Assembly (NCBI GenBank): GCA_910588155.1
Contig: CAJUPB010000010.1
Span: 14,600 to 78,599, forward strand
Direction: 5' to 3'
Source of the DNA: an uncultured Christensenellaceae bacterium
Lineage (GTDB): Bacteria; Bacillota; Clostridia; Christensenellales; Pumilibacteraceae
Length of the DNA: 64,000 nt
The notes below the pieces were generated by a model that had not been told where the DNA came from, searched no databases, and saw only the letters and a program-made list of their open reading frames with translations. How positions within the stretch are numbered: position 1 is the first letter of the stretch; each line of letters opens with the position of its first letter. The position numbers and the translations under genes are program-made. Below, piece by piece: positions 59,017 through 64,000 of the stretch.

Positions 59017-59698
59017 GATTAAATCGATTGTTACGTTCGTGCTCGTGTTCTTCTTCGTGCGTCTTATGGGCAAACGGCAGCTCGGCGAAATGCAGCCGCT
59101 GGAACTCGTGATAACGCTGATAATAGCCGAAGTCGCGTGTATACCTATGAACGACCCGTATATTCCGTTCTACAACGGCGTGATACCGATAGTCACGCTG
59201 GCGTTTTTGCATATCGTCTTTTCGTGGCTGTCCAGAAAGAGTATGGCGGTGCGCAGACTGCTGTCCGGCAGAAGCGTCATAGCCATCGACAAGGACGGCA
59301 TAAATTACGAAAATCTGAAAAAGATGAACGTGAACATAAACGACTTGATAGAGGCGGTGCGTTCGTCGGGATACAGCGACATAAAGGATATACAATACGC
59401 GATATTCGAAACCAACGGCAAACTTTGCGTGATAGAAAAGCCGTCCGACCCGACAAAGCCCGCGCCCGCACTGCTCCCGATTGCGCTGGTAATCGACGGC
59501 AAGTTCGTTCCCGACAATATGCGTCTTGCCGGCATAACCGAACCGCAGGTCGTCAAGATGCTGAAAAAGAATAAGGTATTCGATTTGAAACAGGTGCTGT
59601 ATGCGGATATAAGACAGGACGGCACAATGTACGTGTCTCCCAAACATTCGAAATGTTTTACCGCCGAAGTCGGCATAACGGGAGGTAACGCCTGGTGA
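59003..59698 (+). CDS. DUF421 (YetF-like) membrane protein
   Basis: A 231-residue protein with three N-terminal membrane helices (RLMGKRQLGEMQPLELVITLIIAE is the family hallmark) and a C-terminal cytoplasmic two-lobed domain with SGRSVIAIDKDGINYENLKK and LPIALVIDGKFVPDNMRLAGI. DUF421 proteins of spore-formers are linked to the membrane and to spore germination or metal sensing, but the role is not settled. The start is ATG 59003 in the loop of a perfect hairpin. The DUF4363 gene overlaps its stop by four bases. Confidence 0.88.
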   Translation: MLIVLIKSIVTFVLVFFFVRLMGKRQLGEMQPLELVITLIIAEVACIPMNDPYIPFYNGVIPIVTLAFLHIVFSWLSRKSMAVRRLLSGRSVIAIDKDGINYENLKKMNVNINDLIEAVRSSGYSDIKDIQYAIFETNGKLCVIEKPSDPTKPAPALLPIALVIDGKFVPDNMRLAGITEPQVVKMLKKNKVFDLKQVLYADIRQDGTMYVSPKHSKCFTAEVGITGGNAW

Positions 59699-60156
59699 AA
59701 AAGCTGATTATATCGCTGGCGTTCTTTCTGGCTCTCATCGGCGTATCCGTATACGAAATAGTTATGACAAGCAAGACTTTTTCCGAGTTGGAACAATTGA
59801 CGCAGACGGCGCAGACGGCGGCGGAGTTTTGCGTGGAGTATAAGCAAAACTCCGAGAAACAGCGCGAAAAGGACGGCGAGGAGAGCGAGGGAGCAAAGAC
59901 GGCATTCGAAACGGCGGAACAGAACGCAATGCGCGACATATCCGAAATCGAAACGTATTGGGGCAAGAGAAAGATTGGAGCTATGTTTTTCGGAAATCAC
60001 ACCGTGGTCAAGTCCGTGGACGAGAGAATAGCCACGCTGAAAATGCAGGCGAAATCGGGACAGTGGGAAGACGCGGCGGCAACGGCGGCGGCAATGCGCA
60101 CGTATTTCTTCGATTTGAAAGACGACACCCATCCCACGCTGTCCAATCTGTTCTAA
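59695..60156 (+). CDS. DUF4363 family protein
   Basis: A 153-residue protein with an N-terminal signal-anchor helix (2-22) and an acidic, helical external domain. GTG start at 59695 overlaps the DUF421 stop (GTGA), with GGGAGG nine bases upstream, so translation is coupled. DUF421 and DUF4363 are often adjacent in Clostridia and probably form a complex. No catalytic motif is seen. Confidence 0.82.
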   Translation: MKKLIISLAFFLALIGVSVYEIVMTSKTFSELEQLTQTAQTAAEFCVEYKQNSEKQREKDGEESEGAKTAFETAEQNAMRDISEIETYWGKRKIGAMFFGNHTVVKSVDERIATLKMQAKSGQWEDAAATAAAMRTYFFDLKDDTHPTLSNLF

Positions 60157-60205
60157 ACCGATTGTTTCACAAAACGTTCACTTTGCGTAAACTGCCGTCA
60201 AACGA

Positions 60206-60234
60206 TTGCAAAATCGCGGCAAATGTATTACAAT
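60206..60234 (+). promoter_or_regulatory. promoter of holA, apparently leaderless
   Basis: TTGCAA (60206-60211), 17-bp spacer, TACAAT (60229-60234). The expected transcript start is at or near the holA ATG (60241). Confidence 0.6.
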
Positions 60235-60240
60235 AAAAGT

Positions 60241-61206
60241 ATGATAAAATTCGTCGATTTCAAAAAACACGTCGCGGACGGCAAGTTCGAAACGGCTTAC
60301 GCTATGATGGGCGACGACGACTTTCTGCGGCACAGCGCAATCGGTATGCTGGAAAAGCTCGTGGAAATGCCGCAGCTCAATGTCGCTTGCTACGGCGACG
60401 ACAGCGACGTCGGCGAAATGATTGCCAATTACGGGCAGCTTCCGATGATGAGCGAATACAAGCTGATGAAATGCTCGTTTGAAAACAAACCGTTCGGGGA
60501 AGTCGAACGCTTTTTGAATAATATCCGAAATAACCCGAACCCCGCTTCGATTGTGACTTTCGACGCCGGAACGCTTCCGAACTGCCTTGCCGGCGGCAAC
60601 GTCGGAAAATATTGCGTCGTGGACTGCGCACGGTTGGACAAGACAATGGTGCTGCGCTGGCTGGCGGACAAGTCCAAAAGAATGAACGCGCCCGTGTCGC
60701 GCGACGCGGCGGCATTGCTCGCCGACTACTGCTGCAACTCGCTTATGCGTATCGATACGGAGTTCGACAAGCTCGCCTCCGTCAGGTGCGGAGAAACGAT
60801 AGAGGAGAGTGACGTAAGAACTTTCGTCGTTCCCGACGGAGAATTCAAAATATACGAACTGTCCGACGCGCTTGCCAAAAAGGACGTGGACAGGACTTAT
60901 TTCATATACGACAGCCTGATAGTCAACACCGCGCCCGCGGCGATAATCGGCACGCTCTATTCGCATTTCAGAAGATTGCTTTATGCGGCGATAAGCGAGT
61001 GCGACAGGGAAATGCTGTCGCGCTATTTGCGCGTCAAACCGTATGCCGTGGATATGGCGGCAAGACAGGCGAAACAGTATTCGCCCAAACGCCTGAAAAG
61101 AATAACGGACAGACTGTCGAATATAGATGCCGATTTCAAAGCGGGACGCATACCCGACAGATTGGCTCTCGACGCGTTCATAGCCGAAACGCTTTTGATT
61201 GCGTGA
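60241..61206 (+). CDS. holA: DNA polymerase III delta subunit
   Basis: A 321-residue clamp-loader subunit that opens the sliding clamp. The N-terminal AAA+-like domain lacks a Walker A, as in all delta subunits. Recognisable segments are YAMMGDDDFLRHSAIGML (the usual GxDxFL) and CNSLMRIDTEFDKLASV and TYFIYDSLIVNTAPAAIIGTLYSHFRRLLYA near the C-terminus. There is no Shine-Dalgarno; ATG 60241 lies six bases after the -10 box. The longer frame from 60223 overlaps the -10 and is less likely. Monocistronic start, then a coupled membrane gene. Confidence 0.85.
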   Translation: MIKFVDFKKHVADGKFETAYAMMGDDDFLRHSAIGMLEKLVEMPQLNVACYGDDSDVGEMIANYGQLPMMSEYKLMKCSFENKPFGEVERFLNNIRNNPNPASIVTFDAGTLPNCLAGGNVGKYCVVDCARLDKTMVLRWLADKSKRMNAPVSRDAAALLADYCCNSLMRIDTEFDKLASVRCGETIEESDVRTFVVPDGEFKIYELSDALAKKDVDRTYFIYDSLIVNTAPAAIIGTLYSHFRRLLYAAISECDREMLSRYLRVKPYAVDMAARQAKQYSPKRLKRITDRLSNIDADFKAGRIPDRLALDAFIAETLLIA

Positions 61207-61221
61207 AACTCGGAGGTAGAC

Positions 61222-61758
61222 TTGAACTTTATAAAAGAAAAAAAGATTGATTCCCGAATAGTAATCGCCGTGCTGTACGCAGCGTTCTGCTTCGCATACT
61301 TCGTGCCGACCCGAGGCACGGTGGCGCTGTTTGCGATAAATTATAATTTGCCGTCGTTTTTGAACAACGACATTGTCGCTTTCATTGCGGCGGGCATAGT
61401 GCCGACTCTCGCTTACGAAATTATCACTTCCGTGTCGTTCCGCTTTTTGCAGCGCGGCGGCGCGGCGAGCATAGACGGCTTGCGTTACGCTCTGCGCTTT
61501 TTCTATATCGGCGCGGCAATAGTCTCCGGCGGCGTGAAACTCGTGTTTCTGTTCTTTCCGCTCGGCTCGATTTGGGCGTTCATTCTGACGGACACGATAG
61601 TACCGCTGCTGTTTTTCGTCGGCTATATGTTTTTCGCACTTAAAACATACGTGGACAAAACGCAGTATTCGAGGTTTATCTATTCGCTCGGCGGCGTATT
61701 TTTCGTCGTGTATGCCGTGCTCGCGGTTATGGGACTCGTGATGGGGGTGGCGGTATGA
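61222..61758 (+). CDS. membrane protein of unknown function
   Basis: A 178-residue protein with about five hydrophobic helices and short loops; no family recognised. The start is TTG at 61222, five bases after GGAGG. Its stop overlaps the M28-like gene by four bases (ATGA), so the two are made together and may form a complex. It follows holA by 15 bases. Confidence 0.75.
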   Translation: MNFIKEKKIDSRIVIAVLYAAFCFAYFVPTRGTVALFAINYNLPSFLNNDIVAFIAAGIVPTLAYEIITSVSFRFLQRGGAASIDGLRYALRFFYIGAAIVSGGVKLVFLFFPLGSIWAFILTDTIVPLLFFVGYMFFALKTYVDKTQYSRFIYSLGGVFFVVYAVLAVMGLVMGVAV

Positions 61759-63086
61759 AGAACTTTTCCAAAGTATTGATTTGCGCGCTGGTGCTTGCGC
61801 TTTTGTTGGCATTCCCGATAAAGTCCGACGGCTACTTTTCGGCTGCGGCGGAAACGCAAACCGATTATGCGGTGACGAGTGCGGAAGCGGAAGCTATGCT
61901 CAAAAAGTTTGTCGGCGGCGAAAGCGGAAAAGAGCGTTTGGACAGAACCTCATTTTCGGAGGGAGAAAAACTCGCCGCGCAGTTTATCGCGGACTTTATG
62001 AACGGAGCGGGCTGGGAAACGCGGACCGACGAGTTCGAGTATACCGCGACCGCAGGCAGAAAAACGGAAAACTTCCGCTCTCAAAACGTCGTTTCCGTCT
62101 TGAAATGCGGCAAGGAAAATGCCAAAAGAGTCATAGTCGGAGCGAATTACGACAATCAGACCTCCGATGTGAAAGTGGGCGACTACCCTCTCTTGAAAGG
62201 AACGGAGGGTCACGGCGCGTATATGAACGGCACGGGCGTGGCGACGCTTCTTGCGTTGGCGCAAAAACTGACGGGCATACGGCTCGACTTCGATTTGTAT
62301 TTCGTGTTTTTCGGCGCGGGCGAGGTCTATAACCGCGGCGCGGAATCCTATGCCGAAAGCCTCAAAGCCACGGAAATCGCGGACACATTGATGATGGTAA
62401 ACTTGCAGCGTATCGGCGGCGATAAGATATACGCATATTCCGACGAGGTGAAAACCGACCACGGCACTTATGTGACCGAAAAATCCAAAGAGTACGGAGA
62501 GGGCTTTCACTCTGTCGCCGACACTATTCCGAGAATGGACGTGGAGTATGTTTTGGGCATAGGCTATACGCATATGGGTATGGTGGGCGGAAGCCGTCCT
62601 TTCGCCGACAGAAACGTGCCGTACGTCAATGTGTTCGGCGGCACGTTCGATACTTTCGGCTTTGCTCTCGACGAAAGCAAGGGCAAGAAGAATATCGCAT
62701 ACACGAAGGACGATACCACCGCGGCTATGGACGAGAGAATGTCGGGCTATGCCGATAAAATGGCGAACGTGGCAAACACGCTGTACGGCTGTTTCACGTC
62801 CGACGATTTTGCGGAGTCGGTGAAAAATGCCCGCGAAAACAAAATGGACTATTCTCTTATTATGACGGAGTGGATACCGTACGTCATAGTAATAGGCACG
62901 CTGATTCTGTGCGCGCTTGCAATGATACCGATTGCGGGACACTTCTCGAAAAAGTACCCGATAAAGAAAATCACGAGAAAAGTCAAAGTCGCCGTGTTCG
63001 GAATGGACTACGAGGACAAGGACAGCGGAGACGTGTTTATCGACCTCAAAAAGTCCGAACCCCGCGACCCCTTCGACGGCTATTGA
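61755..63086 (+). CDS. M28-peptidase-like membrane protein lacking canonical zinc ligands
   Basis: A 443-residue protein with a signal peptide (1-32), an external M28 (aminopeptidase) fold and a C-terminal membrane helix (about 375-400) followed by an acidic cytoplasmic tail. The fold is seen in VIVGANYDNQTSD, GAYMNGTGVATLLALAQ and DLYFVFFGAGEVYNRGAESY. The zinc-binding His of GAHYD is Asn, the bridging Asp of GAxDNxSG is replaced by MN, and the Glu-Glu pair is Gly-Glu. It is probably not a zinc peptidase but a binding or structural relative. ATG overlaps the previous stop. Confidence 0.75.
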   Translation: MKNFSKVLICALVLALLLAFPIKSDGYFSAAAETQTDYAVTSAEAEAMLKKFVGGESGKERLDRTSFSEGEKLAAQFIADFMNGAGWETRTDEFEYTATAGRKTENFRSQNVVSVLKCGKENAKRVIVGANYDNQTSDVKVGDYPLLKGTEGHGAYMNGTGVATLLALAQKLTGIRLDFDLYFVFFGAGEVYNRGAESYAESLKATEIADTLMMVNLQRIGGDKIYAYSDEVKTDHGTYVTEKSKEYGEGFHSVADTIPRMDVEYVLGIGYTHMGMVGGSRPFADRNVPYVNVFGGTFDTFGFALDESKGKKNIAYTKDDTTAAMDERMSGYADKMANVANTLYGCFTSDDFAESVKNARENKMDYSLIMTEWIPYVIVIGTLILCALAMIPIAGHFSKKYPIKKITRKVKVAVFGMDYEDKDSGDVFIDLKKSEPRDPFDGY

Positions 63087-63210
63087 TAAAAATTGCGTTT
63101 CTTCGGCAAATGCCGATGTCAAAGCAATAAAAAAACGCGACACCGTAAAGCGCAATTCCCATAGGGATTAAAAAACAAAAATTTTATAAGAGTTGCACTT
63201 TCAAGCGATG

Positions 63211-63250
63211 AAAAAGAACAGGATTTCAAATCGAAGTCCTGTTTCTTTTT
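63211..63250 (+). terminator. intrinsic terminator, likely bidirectional
   Basis: AAAAAGAACAGGA pairs with TCCTGTTTCTTTTT with one bulge and a 13-base loop. It lies between the M28-like gene and pstS. The rest of 63087-63346 shows only the pstS promoter. Confidence 0.7.
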
Positions 63251-63279
63251 ACATATTTATTGCAACTGACTGACTAACT

Positions 63280-63307
63280 TTGTTACTTCTTCTTGCTATT
63301 CTATACT
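63280..63307 (+). promoter_or_regulatory. possible promoter of pstS
   Basis: TTGTTA (63280-63285), 16-bp spacer, TATACT (63302-63307). No clear Pho box is recognised. Confidence 0.45.
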
Positions 63308-63346
63308 TGTCAAACGACAAAAATAAAAAATTCAAGGAGAAACAAA

Positions 63347-64000
63347 ATGAAAAAAGTAGGCAAAATTTTGGCAAGTGCGCTTTGCGTTGCCACGTTGGTA
63401 TGCGGAACACTCGGTGCAATGACGGGTTGCGGTAGTAAAAAGGAAAGCATTACCGTTTCGGGTTCGTCTTCCGTTACACCCATAATGGAAAAACTTGCGG
63501 CGGAATACGAAAAGACGCACGACGTAAGAATTACGGTAAATATGTCTTCGTCCGGCGCGGGTATAAGTGATACGCAAAACGGCTTAAACGATTTCGGTAT
63601 GTCTTCGCGTGAATTGAAGTCGAGCGAAACGGGCGTTATCGGTACAACTCTTTGTATGGACGGAATCGCCCTTATCGTCAATAAAGATTGTTCTGTTACG
63701 GACGTTAGCAAAACTGACGTGAAAGCACTCTATGAAAGCGGTACTGCAATTCCCGACACTACGATAACGGCGGCAATTGGTAGAGATGCGTCAAGCGGAA
63801 CGCGCACGGCGTTCGATGAGCTTTTGAAAATCGAAAACGGTTACGCTACGAGCGTTGCCACGCTTGCCGAAACGGGTAACGTAATCGAAGCGATACAAGT
63901 CTCGACAAACAGCATAGGCTACATATCTTACGGCAGTCTGAAAAGTACGGTTAAAGCGGTAAGTTTAGACGGTGTTGCTTGCACGGTGGAAAACATTATG
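63347..64000 (+). CDS. pstS: phosphate-binding lipoprotein PstS (runs off the window)
   Basis: The first 218 residues of a substrate-binding protein of the PstS phosphate importer. Residues 1-27 are a lipoprotein signal peptide with lipobox MTGC. The PstS marks ITVSGSSSVTPIMEKLAAEY (first phosphate loop), MSSSGAGISDTQNG, DFGMSSRELKSSE and RDASSGTRTAFDELL (third loop) are all present. AAGGAG is seven bases before the ATG. pstC, pstA and pstB would be expected beyond 64000. Expression is presumably raised by phosphate starvation, by analogy. Confidence 0.93.
   Translation, partial: MKKVGKILASALCVATLVCGTLGAMTGCGSKKESITVSGSSSVTPIMEKLAAEYEKTHDVRITVNMSSSGAGISDTQNGLNDFGMSSRELKSSETGVIGTTLCMDGIALIVNKDCSVTDVSKTDVKALYESGTAIPDTTITAAIGRDASSGTRTAFDELLKIENGYATSVATLAETGNVIEAIQVSTNSIGYISYGSLKSTVKAVSLDGVACTVENIM

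Overview
This window is a stretch of chromosome from an uncultured, anaerobic, low-to-mid GC Bacillota (Clostridia-type) bacterium, most likely a gut lineage. The evidence is a rubredoxin, AGGAGG-type ribosome binding sites, sigma-A promoters, a CIRCE (HrcA) box, a BirA operator, the DUF421/DUF4363 pair and an archaeal-type AspRS. The backbone is about 50% GC. I could run no database search; family calls come from motifs and gene order.

Layout. 0-8.7 kb: 5' end of argC, a zinc-ribbon membrane protein, an ABC ATPase-like protein with degenerate catalytic motifs, rubredoxin, a VanW-type protein, pnuC behind a riboswitch-like attenuator, a broken DUF11 surface gene with a Cys-rich partner, and small genes. 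9.1-14.65 kb: an integrative mobilizable element with a serine recombinase, TetR regulator, nitroreductase, zinc ribbon, a structured non-coding stretch, a MobV-type oriT and a MobV relaxase whose only start is non-canonical. 14.8-20.95 kb: an AT-rich five-gene operon. It encodes a small HTH protein, a 983-residue fusion (dead PolX-like polymerase, PHP, DUF429, nucleotide kinase), a PurZ-like adenylosuccinate synthetase with Ser at the usual catalytic Asp, a membrane-anchored dCTP-deaminase/dUTPase-fold protein and a deoxynucleoside kinase. It ends beside a tRNA-Arg gene. 21.3-28.7 kb: a type I restriction-modification operon with an inserted DUF2075 nuclease-helicase.

28.7-45.6 kb is mostly housekeeping: asnB, archaeal-type aspS and asnS (bracketed by 137-bp repeats), rarA, a type IIA topoisomerase pair, an XRE regulator with two palindromic operators, a SPOUT methyltransferase, cysS, cysE and marR. 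45.7-55.3 kb: a 2961-residue membrane-anchored surface protein behind a CIRCE box, followed by a phosphoribosyltransferase. 55.4-64 kb: birA-bioY under a BirA operator, an EEP phosphohydrolase, MTA/SAH nucleosidase, DUF421/DUF4363, holA, a membrane protein, an M28-like protein without canonical zinc ligands, and the start of pstS.

The strongest candidate for an undescribed system is the AT-rich operon at 14.8-20.95 kb. All its enzymes act on (deoxy)nucleotides, one is membrane bound, the genes are translationally coupled, and they lie between a mobilizable element and a restriction system. It could make or police an unusual deoxynucleotide such as 2-aminoadenine, or alter nucleotide pools as a defence.
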